Source of the DNA: JADDRA01 sp038233555
GTDB lineage: Bacteria > Actinomycetota > Acidimicrobiia > Acidimicrobiales > CADCSY01
Assembly (NCBI GenBank): GCA_038233555.1
Contig: JBBSLT010000001.1
Location: 1 to 55,409, forward strand
Direction of reading: 5' to 3'
Length of the DNA stretch: 55,409 nucleotides
Position 1 is the first letter of the stretch; each line of letters opens with the position of its first letter. Below are positions 40,793 to 49,065 of the stretch, in pieces. Made by a program: the position numbers and the translations under genes. The notes beneath the pieces were generated by a model. It was given only the letters and a program-made list of their open reading frames with translations. It did no database searches and was not told the DNA's origin.

Positions 40793-42346
40793 ATGCCCGA
40801 CCAGCCGTGGTGGAAATCAGCGGTGATCTACCAGATCTATCCCCGGTCCTTCGCCGACAGCGGCTCCGGCGACTCGCCGGTTCCAGCCGTGGGTGACCTA
40901 AAGGGCATCCGCCGCCACCTCGACCACCTGAGCTGGCTCGGGGTCGACGCCATCTGGCTCTCACCCTTCTACCGCTCCCCCATGGCCGACTTCGGCTACG
41001 ACGTGAGCGACCATTGCGACGTCGATCCGGTGTTCGGCTCGCTCGCCGACTTCGACCTCTTGGTGGCCGAGGCCCACGACCGGGGGCTGCGGGTGCTCAT
41101 CGACTGGGTGGCCAACCACACCTCCGATCGCCACCCGTGGTTCCTCGATGCCCGTTCCTCGCCCCAGAGCGCCCATCGCCCGTGGTACATCTGGCGCGAT
41201 CCGGCGCCCGATGGTGGGCCCCCCAACAACTGGCGGGCGGCGTTCGGGACCGACGTGGCCGCCTGGACCCTCGATCCCGGCTCCGGCCAGTACTACCTCC
41301 ACCTCTTCCTTCCCGATCAACCCGACTTGAACTGGTCGCACCCCCCGATGGTGGAGGCCATGCACCAGGTGCTGCGCTTTTGGCTCGACCGGGGCGTCGA
41401 CGGCTTCCGAGCCGATGCCGTCCACGCCATCGGCAAGGACCCAGCCCTGGCCGACGACCCCGAGGAGACCGCCGGTCAGCCGCGCTCCTCCACCAACGAC
41501 GATGCCGCCACCCATCCCCTGTTGCGGGGCGTGCGGGCCCTGCTCGACAGCTACGACGGCGAGCGGGTCATGGTGGGCGAGGTCTACCTGCTCGACACCG
41601 CCCGGGTGGCGCCCTACTACGGCCACGACGACGAGCTCCACCTCGCCTTCAACTTCGCACCGCTGTTCGCCCCATGGGAGGCCGGGGCCTGGAGGTTCGC
41701 TATCGAGGAGGTCCAGCGCCATCTCCTCGACGCCGGCGCCTGGCCCACCTGGGTCCTCGGCAACCACGACATCTCCCGACCGGTCACCCGCTACGGCAGT
41801 GAGGCCCGGGCCCGGGCCGCGAGCGTCTTGCTGCTCGGCCTACCGGGCACTCCGTTCCTCTACGCCGGCGATGAGCTGGGCCTCGAAGATGCGGTCGTGG
41901 CTCCCGAGGCGGTGGTCGACCCGGGTGGGCGCGACGGGTGCCGGGCCCCCATCCCCTGGGACGCTTCGGAGAGCCACGGCTGGGGCGAGGCGCCCTGGCT
42001 CCCGTGGCCACCGCGGGCCGACCGGCGCAACGTCGCCACCCTGAGGAACGACCAGGGTTCGATCCTGCACCTGTACCGGCGCCTGCTGGCCGCCCGACGG
42101 TCGAGCCCGGCCCTCTCCCTCGGCCGACTCGAGCTGGCGGAGGCGCCCCCGGGCGTGCTCGCCTGGCTGCGGACCGCTGACGACGACCGGCGGATGGTGG
42201 CGGTCAACTTCACCGGGTCATCCCAGGTGCTGAAGCTCACTGCCGGCGACTGGCGGGTCGAGGTGGCCAGTGACGGGGCCGGCGAGCATGCCCGGTGGGA
42301 CGGGCGCCTCGCCCCCGACCAAGCCCTCGTCCTACGACCTGACTGA
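40793..42346 (+). CDS. Alpha-glucosidase, glycoside hydrolase family 13
   Basis: A 517-residue cytoplasmic enzyme of the oligo-1,6-glucosidase/alpha-glucosidase group, hydrolysing small alpha-glucosides. Motifs: WWKSAVIYQIYPRSFADS at the start, DWVANHTSD, the nucleophile Asp in GVDGFRADAVHAIGK, the acid Glu in VMVGEVYLL and the third Asp in WVLGNHDISRP. A C-terminal beta domain follows. It has no signal peptide and no linked sugar transporter in the window. Confidence 0.94.
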   Translation: MPDQPWWKSAVIYQIYPRSFADSGSGDSPVPAVGDLKGIRRHLDHLSWLGVDAIWLSPFYRSPMADFGYDVSDHCDVDPVFGSLADFDLLVAEAHDRGLRVLIDWVANHTSDRHPWFLDARSSPQSAHRPWYIWRDPAPDGGPPNNWRAAFGTDVAAWTLDPGSGQYYLHLFLPDQPDLNWSHPPMVEAMHQVLRFWLDRGVDGFRADAVHAIGKDPALADDPEETAGQPRSSTNDDAATHPLLRGVRALLDSYDGERVMVGEVYLLDTARVAPYYGHDDELHLAFNFAPLFAPWEAGAWRFAIEEVQRHLLDAGAWPTWVLGNHDISRPVTRYGSEARARAASVLLLGLPGTPFLYAGDELGLEDAVVAPEAVVDPGGRDGCRAPIPWDASESHGWGEAPWLPWPPRADRRNVATLRNDQGSILHLYRRLLAARRSSPALSLGRLELAEAPPGVLAWLRTADDDRRMVAVNFTGSSQVLKLTAGDWRVEVASDGAGEHARWDGRLAPDQALVLRPD

Positions 42347-42388
42347 CGCTGGCGACCGCCTTCTGGTCCAGGAGTGGTCTCCACCGCC

Positions 42389-43639
42389 TCAGGGGCTGGA
42401 GCCCTCGATCCAGGAAGCCGTGGGGCGGGGCAGGTCGGAGAGGACCGCATCGCCCGTGCGGCGCTCCAGCACCAGGGCACCGGTCCCGTCGAAGGCCAGG
42501 GCCAGCTCCCCTGCCACCAAACGCTGGGCCGGGCCGCCCACCAGCTCGGCCCGCCACCCCGAAGCCAGCCGGGCGCTCGGCTCGCGCTGCAAGAAGGCGC
42601 TCAGGTCACTGCGGGTGGCGAGCAGGCCGGCATCGAGGCGAAGCTCTCGACCCAGCTGGCTCACCCATGCCGCCAGTAGCGCCTGAGCGGGACGCAGGTT
42701 GCGGTCGAGGTCGTCGCGACGAGGCGTCGTCAGCGCCGCCTCCGGCACCGATCGGCCCTCCTCGACCGCAGCCAGGATCTCCCGGCCCTGAACTCCCCGG
42801 GCATGACGTGGGTCGAGGCCCCGAACCCGGCCGAGCTGTTCGCCATCTTTGGGAGCGGCGTTGGCGATGCCCACCAGGGCCATGTCGGAGAGCACGAAGC
42901 GCACGGGCTGGTCGGTCTCCGCCGCTCGCCGCTCCCGCCATGCCGCCACCGCCTGGGCGATTCCCCTCGAGCGCCCCCGCAGGGCACGGGCATCCTTGAG
43001 GCGCAACCAGGCATCCTCGGGCTTCGGTGGGCCCCAGCGCCGGGTGCGCAGCTCCTCGCACTCTGCCTCGGCCCAGGCCAGACGCCCCGTGGCCTCCAGC
43101 TCCCGGCGCAAGAGCTCGGTCAGCTGGAGGAGGTGGATCACGTCGGAGGCGGCGTAGCGCTGCTGGTCGAGCGTCAGTGGGCGGCGCAGCCAGTCGGTCA
43201 GCCGGTTGGCCTTGGGCAGGTCGACGTCGAGCACCCGGCCGACCAGCGAAGTCAGCGACGGGGTCGAAAAGCCCAGGAATCCGGCCGCCACCTGCGTGTC
43301 GAACAAGACCGCCGGGATGGTGCCGCATGCCCGCTGTAGCACCTCGAGGTCCTGGCTGGCGGCGTGCATGACCGCCATGCCCGGGCCCGAGAGCACGCCC
43401 GACAGTGGAGACAGATCGACGGCAAGGGGGTCGACAAGCACCAGTCCCCCGGCCCAGGCGATCTGTACCAGCGCCAGCTTGGGGTAGTACGTCCGCTCCC
43501 GATGGAACTCAGTGTCCACGGCGTAGGCGGGGACCGTCTGGAGGGCGGCGACCACCTCGGCCAGGCCGGCGGCGTCGCTGACCAGGCGGTGCTCGGCGAC
43601 GGCGTCAGGGTCGTCGGGAACGGATTCGCTTCGCCTCAG
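42389..43639 (-). CDS. rnd: Ribonuclease D
   Basis: A 3'-5' exoribonuclease for tRNA 3' processing. The DEDDy motifs are AVDTEFHRERTYYPKLALVQIA, VMHAASQDLEVLQRACG and QQRYAASDVIHLLQL; the HRDC-like helical domain follows (LSDMALVGIANAAPKDGEQL). No ATG or GTG is available between the rhodanese stop and the catalytic motif except a GTG that would cut into the fold, so I placed the start at a CTG overlapping the rhodanese stop (CTGA); this is uncertain. About 416 residues. Confidence 0.88.
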   Translation of the reverse strand: MRRSESVPDDPDAVAEHRLVSDAAGLAEVVAALQTVPAYAVDTEFHRERTYYPKLALVQIAWAGGLVLVDPLAVDLSPLSGVLSGPGMAVMHAASQDLEVLQRACGTIPAVLFDTQVAAGFLGFSTPSLTSLVGRVLDVDLPKANRLTDWLRRPLTLDQQRYAASDVIHLLQLTELLRRELEATGRLAWAEAECEELRTRRWGPPKPEDAWLRLKDARALRGRSRGIAQAVAAWRERRAAETDQPVRFVLSDMALVGIANAAPKDGEQLGRVRGLDPRHARGVQGREILAAVEEGRSVPEAALTTPRRDDLDRNLRPAQALLAAWVSQLGRELRLDAGLLATRSDLSAFLQREPSARLASGWRAELVGGPAQRLVAGELALAFDGTGALVLERRTGDAVLSDLPRPTASWIEGSSP

Positions 43640-43968
43640 CTCGGCTCCGTGCCCTTCACCACCGGGTTGCCGGCCTCGATCCAGCCCCGGGTGCCGCCGG
43701 CCACGTTCACCGCCCGATAGCCGGCGCCGTTGAGAGCCTCGGTGGCCGCCGCACTGCGCCCGCCCCCTCCACAAACCACGTAGACCTGCTCGTCGGTGGG
43801 AACCTCGGTGTGGCGCTCGTTTAGCTGATCCAAGGGGATGAGGTGGGCTCCGGGAACGTGGCCGTCTTGATACTCGTCGGGCTGGCGCACGTCGAGCACC
43901 CAAGCTCCCGCCGCCTGCATCTCGGCTAGGCGGGCGACGTCGATCTCGGGCTCAGGACCGTCAGTCAT
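43636..43968 (-). CDS. Rhodanese-like domain protein
   Basis: A 110-residue single-domain rhodanese. The active-site loop is YVVCGGGGRSAAATEAL with the persulfide-carrying Cys at about residue 70; the start motif AGAWVLDVRQPDEYQDGHVPGAHLIPLDQL is typical. It may move sulfur, possibly towards molybdenum cofactor work given mobA 26 bp upstream. The stop overlaps the RNase D start. Confidence 0.93.
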   Translation of the reverse strand: MTDGPEPEIDVARLAEMQAAGAWVLDVRQPDEYQDGHVPGAHLIPLDQLNERHTEVPTDEQVYVVCGGGGRSAAATEALNGAGYRAVNVAGGTRGWIEAGNPVVKGTEPS

Positions 43969-43993
43969 AGCCGTCCATTCTGGCCTACCGCCC

Positions 43994-44599
43994 TCATGAA
44001 AGGGGAATCGACGCCGAACCATTCGCCTCCAGTGCGGCCAGGTCGGCCGGGGTGTCCGCGTCGGCCAGGGCACCGGCGTCAATGCCGTGGACCTCGGCCC
44101 CCGCCAGCCCGGTGACGGCGCGGTGCATCGCCCGCTCGCCCTGGTCGAACATGGCCGCCAACGCCGGGCGGGCCGAGCGCCGCCAGGCGCCGTGCAGGGG
44201 CTCTTGGCGACCGTTGGCGACGGGGACGGCGCAGGCCAGGTCCCCGTCGGCGTCCAGCGCAGCCACCACCAGGCGGACGGCCTCGGGCCGGACGGCGACG
44301 AGGTCGCAGGCCAGCACGACCACCACCGGCGAGGAGGCGTGGCCCAGGGCGGTGAGGAGCCCCCCCAACGGTCCCTCCCCCGGGTGGTCATCGGCCACCG
44401 CCGCCAACCCAAGGTGGCGCAGCGCCGCCAGGTCGCCGCCCACGGCGAACACCTCCCCGGCTCCTGCCTCGCCCAGCACCTGGGCCACCTCGACCGCCAG
44501 AGCCCTTCCCCCCACCTCGACCAGCGCCTTGTCACGACCCATGCGCCGGCTCGCCCCTCCCGTGAGCACGGCGCCGCTGAAGGCAGGCAGCGAAACCAT
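43994..44599 (-). CDS. mobA: Molybdenum cofactor guanylyltransferase MobA-like
   Basis: A 201-residue nucleotidyltransferase attaching GMP (or CMP) to molybdopterin. The signature AVLTGGASRRMGRDKALVEVGG is at residues 10-31, then DDHPGEGPLGGLLTAL and VVVLACDLV hold the GTP/metal site. The ATG shares one base with the stop of the flavin reductase gene (TAATG). No other molybdenum cofactor genes are nearby. Confidence 0.93.
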   Translation of the reverse strand: MVSLPAFSGAVLTGGASRRMGRDKALVEVGGRALAVEVAQVLGEAGAGEVFAVGGDLAALRHLGLAAVADDHPGEGPLGGLLTALGHASSPVVVVLACDLVAVRPEAVRLVVAALDADGDLACAVPVANGRQEPLHGAWRRSARPALAAMFDQGERAMHRAVTGLAGAEVHGIDAGALADADTPADLAALEANGSASIPLS

Positions 44600-45159
44600 T
44601 AACCCCCGTAGTTCATGCGTGTGTCCTCCATGCGCAAGACCGGCGTGTCCTCGTCAGCCTGGAAGCTGGCGTCGATCACCTCGCCCACGAAGAAGCTGTG
44701 GTTGCCGGCGTCGACCCGCTGGCGCACCTCGCAGTCGAGGTAACCCGGAGCCTGGTCGAGGATGGGGGCGCCGCTGGCGCCATCGTGAAAGGCGAACCCG
44801 TTCATCGTCATGGCCGCCAGGTCGACCTCGACCGGCTTGGTGAACTTGCGCACGATGGCCCGGTCGTCCCGGGACACGGTGCACAGGCTGAACACCCCGC
44901 CCTGGTCGACGAGCTCGTGGGTGAAGGCCGACTTCTCCACCCCCACGCCCACCAGCTTGGGCTCAAAGGAGAGCTGCGTCGCCCAGTTCAAGGTCATGAG
45001 GTTTCGCCGGTCGCCCGCCCGGCTGCCAACCACGTACAGCCCGTAGGGCAGGGTCCACAAAACCCGGCGCCGGGTCTTGTCGTAGGCCTCGCGAGCCTCG
45101 TCGGTGTCGGCCCCGTCCGGGAACGGTCCAATCGCTCCGGTCCCCCCTGGCGCAGCCAT
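44599..45159 (-). CDS. Flavin reductase-like FMN-binding protein
   Basis: A 186-residue protein of the flavin reductase domain family: TLPYGLYVVGSRAGDRRNLMTLNWATQLSFEPKLVGVGVEKSAFTHELV with the FMN-binding loops, then FSLCTVSRDDRAIVRKF. It probably reduces or binds FMN to supply a partner oxygenase, but none is adjacent. TAACGT lies 6 nt before the ATG; it starts the operon with mobA, rhodanese and RNase D. Confidence 0.9.
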   Translation of the reverse strand: MAAPGGTGAIGPFPDGADTDEAREAYDKTRRRVLWTLPYGLYVVGSRAGDRRNLMTLNWATQLSFEPKLVGVGVEKSAFTHELVDQGGVFSLCTVSRDDRAIVRKFTKPVEVDLAAMTMNGFAFHDGASGAPILDQAPGYLDCEVRQRVDAGNHSFFVGEVIDASFQADEDTPVLRMEDTRMNYGG

Positions 45160-45165
45160 GACCCG

Positions 45166-45171
45166 ACGTTA
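45166..45171 (-). promoter_or_regulatory. -10 element (TAACGT) of the flavin reductase-mobA operon
   Basis: TAACGT on the minus strand ends 6 nt before ATG 45159. Confidence 0.5.
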
Positions 45172-45205
45172 GCCCCACGCCATGACCATGCCGCCGAAGC
45201 CGGCA

Positions 45206-46300
45206 TCAGACCGGGAAGCGGCGCTTGATCCAGTCGGCGAAGAGCGGGTCGATGATCACCAAACGACCCTGGCGCCGGGCGAGGTAGCCGTTGCCGACCA
45301 GGGCCTCGACGGCGGCGCTGGCCGTGCCGGGAGACAGGTCAAGGACGTCCGCCGCAGTCCCGTAGACGCTGCCTCCCGCCGCCAACGCCCGGAGGGACTT
45401 TTGATGTCCGGAGGGAAGGAGGGCGTAGAGGCGTTCGGAGCCGTTGTCGACGTTGGCCCGGATGCCAGCCAATGCCTCCTCCCAGGTGCGGTCGTGGGCC
45501 GAGGTGCCGGCGTCGGTCAGGCGCCACAGGGCATCAGCCAGCTGCATGGCCCGTTGGGGATGGCCGTCGGCGAAGGCGACCAACCTGCTCGTGATCGCTC
45601 CGGTACCACGACCGGTGCAGGCGAAGCCCTCTTCGACGATGTCGGCCACGGCGGCGTCGGTGAGAGGGCTGATCTCGATGAGGTCGGCCTGGGCGAAGAA
45701 GGGCTGAGCCTGGTCGGTGAACAGAGTCCGCATGGTGGAGGGTTGCGAACCGGCGAAGACGATGGCCAGGTCCTGGTAGTGGTGCTGGAGCTCGGTGCGC
45801 AAGAGCCCGGCGGCCCCGGTCACGTTGGCGATGCCGGAGAACTCGTCGAAGACGACGATGAGATCCTGACGCTGGGCGGTGCGGACGAGGACGTCGAGCA
45901 GCGATCGCAAGGTGAGGACAGGATCGGGCCGCTCGCGGCGGCTCTTGGAGAGCTCGATGCCCATCACCCCCAACCGCAGCGACAGGGAGCCGGCGATGGA
46001 GTCGAGGACACGCCGCACCGAGCCGGTGACCTGGTCCAGGCCCCGGTCGACGGCTCCGGCGAGGTCGGCCATCGAGCTCAGCTCGTAGAGATCGATCCAC
46101 ACCGTCTCCGGCCCCACCCCGGCCAGGTCGGCGGTGACCCGCTTGAGCACGCTGGTCTTGCCGAAGCGACGGGGCCCGAGCAGGGCGGTGAGGCGACGCT
46201 CGGTCAACCGCTCGGCCAGGTCCCTCACCAGATCGTCACGCCCGGAGACCTGCTCGGGCGCCAGCGGTCCCTGGTGCGGAAAGGGGCTCCGTTCACCCAT
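45206..46300 (-). CDS. AAA+ ATPase with C-terminal winged helix (archaeal-type)
   Basis: A 364-residue ATPase of the MNS/archaeal ATPase clade. Walker A is ALLGPRRFGKTSVLKRV (about 40-56), Walker B LIVVFDEFSGIAN, sensor 1 IVFAGSQPSTMR, and the C-terminal 75 residues form a winged helix (SLRALAAGGSVYGTAADVLDLSPGTASAAVEALVGNGYLAR). Such proteins are common, often accessory, and possibly tied to defence or mobile DNA, but the role is unknown. TAGCTT is 6 nt upstream of the ATG. It stands alone between two operons. Confidence 0.88.
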   Translation of the reverse strand: MGERSPFPHQGPLAPEQVSGRDDLVRDLAERLTERRLTALLGPRRFGKTSVLKRVTADLAGVGPETVWIDLYELSSMADLAGAVDRGLDQVTGSVRRVLDSIAGSLSLRLGVMGIELSKSRRERPDPVLTLRSLLDVLVRTAQRQDLIVVFDEFSGIANVTGAAGLLRTELQHHYQDLAIVFAGSQPSTMRTLFTDQAQPFFAQADLIEISPLTDAAVADIVEEGFACTGRGTGAITSRLVAFADGHPQRAMQLADALWRLTDAGTSAHDRTWEEALAGIRANVDNGSERLYALLPSGHQKSLRALAAGGSVYGTAADVLDLSPGTASAAVEALVGNGYLARRQGRLVIIDPLFADWIKRRFPV

Positions 46301-46306
46301 ACCTAA

Positions 46307-46312
46307 AAGCTA
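46307..46312 (-). promoter_or_regulatory. -10 element (TAGCTT) of the AAA+ ATPase gene
   Basis: TAGCTT on the minus strand ends 6 nt before ATG 46300, within the short gap after the zinc-ribbon gene. Confidence 0.45.
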
Positions 46313-46346
46313 TCGTTCAATCGAGCCCTCACGGGACCCGGCTCCG

Positions 46347-46559
46347 TCAGAACCGGCCAACCAACCAGACTGCCAGCTGGACCGCCCGCCATCCCAGATA
46401 AGCAACCACCGCTACCACCAACAGCTTGAAGTGCCAGGGGGCGCCGACGTCCCCGCCGGCGGCGGGCGCGGGCAGCGACGCTCCGCACCTCGGGCAGGCG
46501 CCCGCGGCGGACACAGCGTCGGTGGGCAAGAAGCAGTCGCACTCGTCGCACCAGGGCAC
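46347..46559 (-). CDS. Zinc-ribbon protein with membrane helix
   Basis: A 70-residue protein: a zinc ribbon with CDECDCF and CPRCGASL (two CxxC knuckles) followed by one membrane helix (LLVVAVVAYLGWRAVQLAVWLV) at the C-terminus. GTG 46559 begins VPWCDEC; a longer frame lies over the phosphatase gene. It starts 25 bp after the phosphatase stop and is likely cotranscribed with it, perhaps as a membrane partner. Confidence 0.65.
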   Translation of the reverse strand: MPWCDECDCFLPTDAVSAAGACPRCGASLPAPAAGGDVGAPWHFKLLVVAVVAYLGWRAVQLAVWLVGRF

Positions 46560-46584
46560 TGCCGGCCAGGCTACGCCGGGGGAT

Positions 46585-47667
46585 CTACACCCGGCGGATG
46601 GCGAGGATGGCGATGTCGTCGGTGACGGGAGAGGTGGCGAAGTCGGCGGCGGCCTCGACGAGGGACTTGCACAACACGTCGGGATCGGCGTCGGGATCAC
46701 GGCGCAGGTGAGCGGCGATGCGCTCCTCTCCGAAGAGCTGCTCGCCGTTGCGGGCCTCGGCCAGGCCGTCGGTGTACATCACGACCAAGTCGCCGCTCTG
46801 CAGCGAAATCTCCTGGCTGGTGTAGCTGGCCACCGGTTCGAGCGAGATCAGCGGACCGGTGGCCCGCAGCGGGCGCACCTCGCCGTCCTGCCAGTAGAAG
46901 CTGGCGGGATGGCCGGCGGAGGCGTAGCGCATGGTGCCGGCCTGGGTGTCGAAGACGACCACGCACATGGAGATGAACTCCTCGCCGCGGTCCATGCCGG
47001 AGATCTGATGGTTGAGCTCCTCCAGCGCCTGGGCCGGGTCGCGGTACTGGCGCAGGAACACCCGCAGCAGATGCTTGGCCTGAAAGGCACTGATCGACGG
47101 TTCGATGCCGTGGCCGGCCACGTCGCCGATCACCGCCGCCACCCGGGTGGGCGCCACCCGGAAGACGTCGTAAAAGTCGCCGGCCATCATGCCCGTGCCC
47201 GCCTCGTAGACGCTGCCCAGCTCGAAGCCGGCGATCTCGGGCACCTCCTCGGGCGCCAGGCGAGCGGCCCAGCGCTTGGGGGCCAGGGCCTCTTGGGTGA
47301 GAACCTCCTGGGCCCGCTGCTCGAGCTGGCTGCGACTCTCGGTGAGGCGGGCGTGGTTGAGCAGGAGCTGGGAGTAGCGCAAGGACAGGGCGACAGGCAC
47401 GAACAGCACCACGCTGACAAGGTCGGACCATCCCGACATGCTCACCGACCCCGCCAAGGCCACCAGGGCCAGGGCGCTGTAGAGGATGGTGGTGTGAGTG
47501 TCCTTGAGCAGGACGGCGCGTGCCACCTGGGCAGCCTCGGAGTGAGCCCCTGAGCTCTTGTCGATACGGCCCGAGACCCGATGCAGGCGCCGAGCCGATC
47601 GTCCCCACACGGTGGCGGCCAAGATTGCAGCGACGGCGACGATCCCGAGGATCGGGCGCTCGATCAT
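46585..47667 (-). CDS. Membrane PP2C-type phosphatase (SpoIIE/RsbU family)
   Basis: A 360-residue Ser/Thr phosphatase that likely acts on an anti-sigma antagonist. Two or three membrane helices (ILGIVAVAAILAATVWG; TTILYSALALVALAGSV; LVSVVLFVPVALSL) lead through a short coiled coil to the catalytic domain: MMAGDFYDVF, AAVIGDVAGHGIEPSISAFQAK, VMYTDGLAEARN and PVTDDIAILAIR hold the metal-binding Asp residues. ATG 47667 is chosen at the first membrane helix; an in-frame start at 47724 would add 19 residues. No cognate anti-sigma partner lies in the window. Confidence 0.9.
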   Translation of the reverse strand: MIERPILGIVAVAAILAATVWGRSARRLHRVSGRIDKSSGAHSEAAQVARAVLLKDTHTTILYSALALVALAGSVSMSGWSDLVSVVLFVPVALSLRYSQLLLNHARLTESRSQLEQRAQEVLTQEALAPKRWAARLAPEEVPEIAGFELGSVYEAGTGMMAGDFYDVFRVAPTRVAAVIGDVAGHGIEPSISAFQAKHLLRVFLRQYRDPAQALEELNHQISGMDRGEEFISMCVVVFDTQAGTMRYASAGHPASFYWQDGEVRPLRATGPLISLEPVASYTSQEISLQSGDLVVMYTDGLAEARNGEQLFGEERIAAHLRRDPDADPDVLCKSLVEAAADFATSPVTDDIAILAIRRV

Positions 47668-47757
47668 GAGTGGCGCAAGCGTACACCCGCCGGCTCCCAC
47701 CGTCGCACAATCCTCACTGCGCAATCCTCACCCAGAGGAGCGGCCGGACCGCTCGCA

Positions 47758-49065
47758 CTACCGGCGCCTCACCCGCAGCTTGACCGGGGTGTTCCCCAGC
47801 TCGAAGTGCTCCCGTACGGCCCGCTCGAGATAGCGCAGGTAGGTGGGGGCCAGCTCCCGGTTGGCGAAGAGGGTGAACGTGGGCGGCTCGGTGGCGCCCT
47901 GGGTCGCGTAGAGGATGCGACCTTCCGGCGATGGGTGAGCGGCCTGGGCGGCCTGGATGACCTGGTTGAGCTCCCGGGTGGGAACCCGGCGGCGGTAGGC
48001 ATCCACCGCCTGGGCCAGCGCCGGCGTCAGCTTGTGGATCGACTTGCCGGTCAGCGCACTGCCCTTGATGACCGGTGACGTCGACAGGAAGTGCAGGCGG
48101 TCGGCCACCTGGGCGGTCACGTCGGCCCGACCCTCGGCGTCAAGCAATTCCCACTTGTTGAGCAGGATCACCGTGGGACATCCGGCTGCGTCGATGCGTT
48201 CGGCCAGACGCTGATCCTGGTGGGTCACGCCCTCGGTGGCGTCGATCACCAGCACGGCCAGATCGGAGGCATCGACGGCCTGGAGGGCCCGGACCAGCGA
48301 GTAGTACTCGGTGGGGACGTCGATGCGCGACCGGCGACGCATGCCGGCGGTGTCGACGAAGCGAATGCGGCCGTCGGGCGTCTCCACCTCGGTGTCCACG
48401 CTGTCTCGGGTGGTTCCCGGCATGTCATGGACGACCGAGCGCTCGTCGCCGATGAGGCGGTTGAACAGCGTCGACTTGCCCACGTTGGGGCGCCCGACGA
48501 TGGCCACCGCCGGCACCCGGAGCTCAGCATCCTCGGTTTCGTCCTCGGCCGCCACCTCTTCCTCCTCGGGCGGCAGACGGGCGATCACCTCGTCGAGGAG
48601 GTCACCGCTGCGCCGGCCGTGCAGGGCACTCACAGGCCACGGGTCGCCGAGGCCGAGCTTGACGAACTCCCACACGTCGGGCTCGCGGGTCTCACCGTCG
48701 ACCTTGTTGGCCACCACGAGGACGGGAACGCCGGCCTTGCGGACCCGCTCGGCCACCGCCGCATCTCCGGGCGTGAGGCCCACGGTGACGTCGACGACGA
48801 GCAGCACCACGTCGGCCTCCGACCACGCCCGTTGCGACTGGGCGCTCACCGAGGCATCGAGCGGCCCGCCGGTGGCCGACCAGCCCCCGGTGTCGACGAC
48901 GCTGAAGCTGCGTCCGCACCACTCCGCCTCCACCGCCTTGCGGTCACGGGTCACCCCGGGCCGCTCTTCGACGATGGCCTCCCTGCGGCCCACGATGCGG
49001 TTGAGCAGGGTGGACTTGCCCACGTTGGGGCGCCCCACCACGGCGACGGTCGGCAGCTTGGTCAT
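47758..49065 (-). CDS. der: Ribosome biogenesis GTPase Der
   Basis: A 435-residue tandem GTPase for 50S subunit maturation. Two G domains each have GRPNVGKST (G1, residues 11 and about 188), DTxG and NKxD motifs (NKVD; NKWE in the second, where Asp is replaced by Glu), followed by a KH-like C-terminal domain ending in KLRVRRR. ATG 49065 overlaps the stop of the DUF512 gene (ATGA). The Glu in the second NKxD motif occurs in other Der proteins. Confidence 0.96.
   Translation of the reverse strand: MTKLPTVAVVGRPNVGKSTLLNRIVGRREAIVEERPGVTRDRKAVEAEWCGRSFSVVDTGGWSATGGPLDASVSAQSQRAWSEADVVLLVVDVTVGLTPGDAAVAERVRKAGVPVLVVANKVDGETREPDVWEFVKLGLGDPWPVSALHGRRSGDLLDEVIARLPPEEEEVAAEDETEDAELRVPAVAIVGRPNVGKSTLFNRLIGDERSVVHDMPGTTRDSVDTEVETPDGRIRFVDTAGMRRRSRIDVPTEYYSLVRALQAVDASDLAVLVIDATEGVTHQDQRLAERIDAAGCPTVILLNKWELLDAEGRADVTAQVADRLHFLSTSPVIKGSALTGKSIHKLTPALAQAVDAYRRRVPTRELNQVIQAAQAAHPSPEGRILYATQGATEPPTFTLFANRELAPTYLRYLERAVREHFELGNTPVKLRVRRR

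Noticed and set aside
43640..43903. N-terminal extension of RNase D into the rhodanese gene
   Set aside because: It has no family similarity and fully overlaps the rhodanese coding sequence in another frame.
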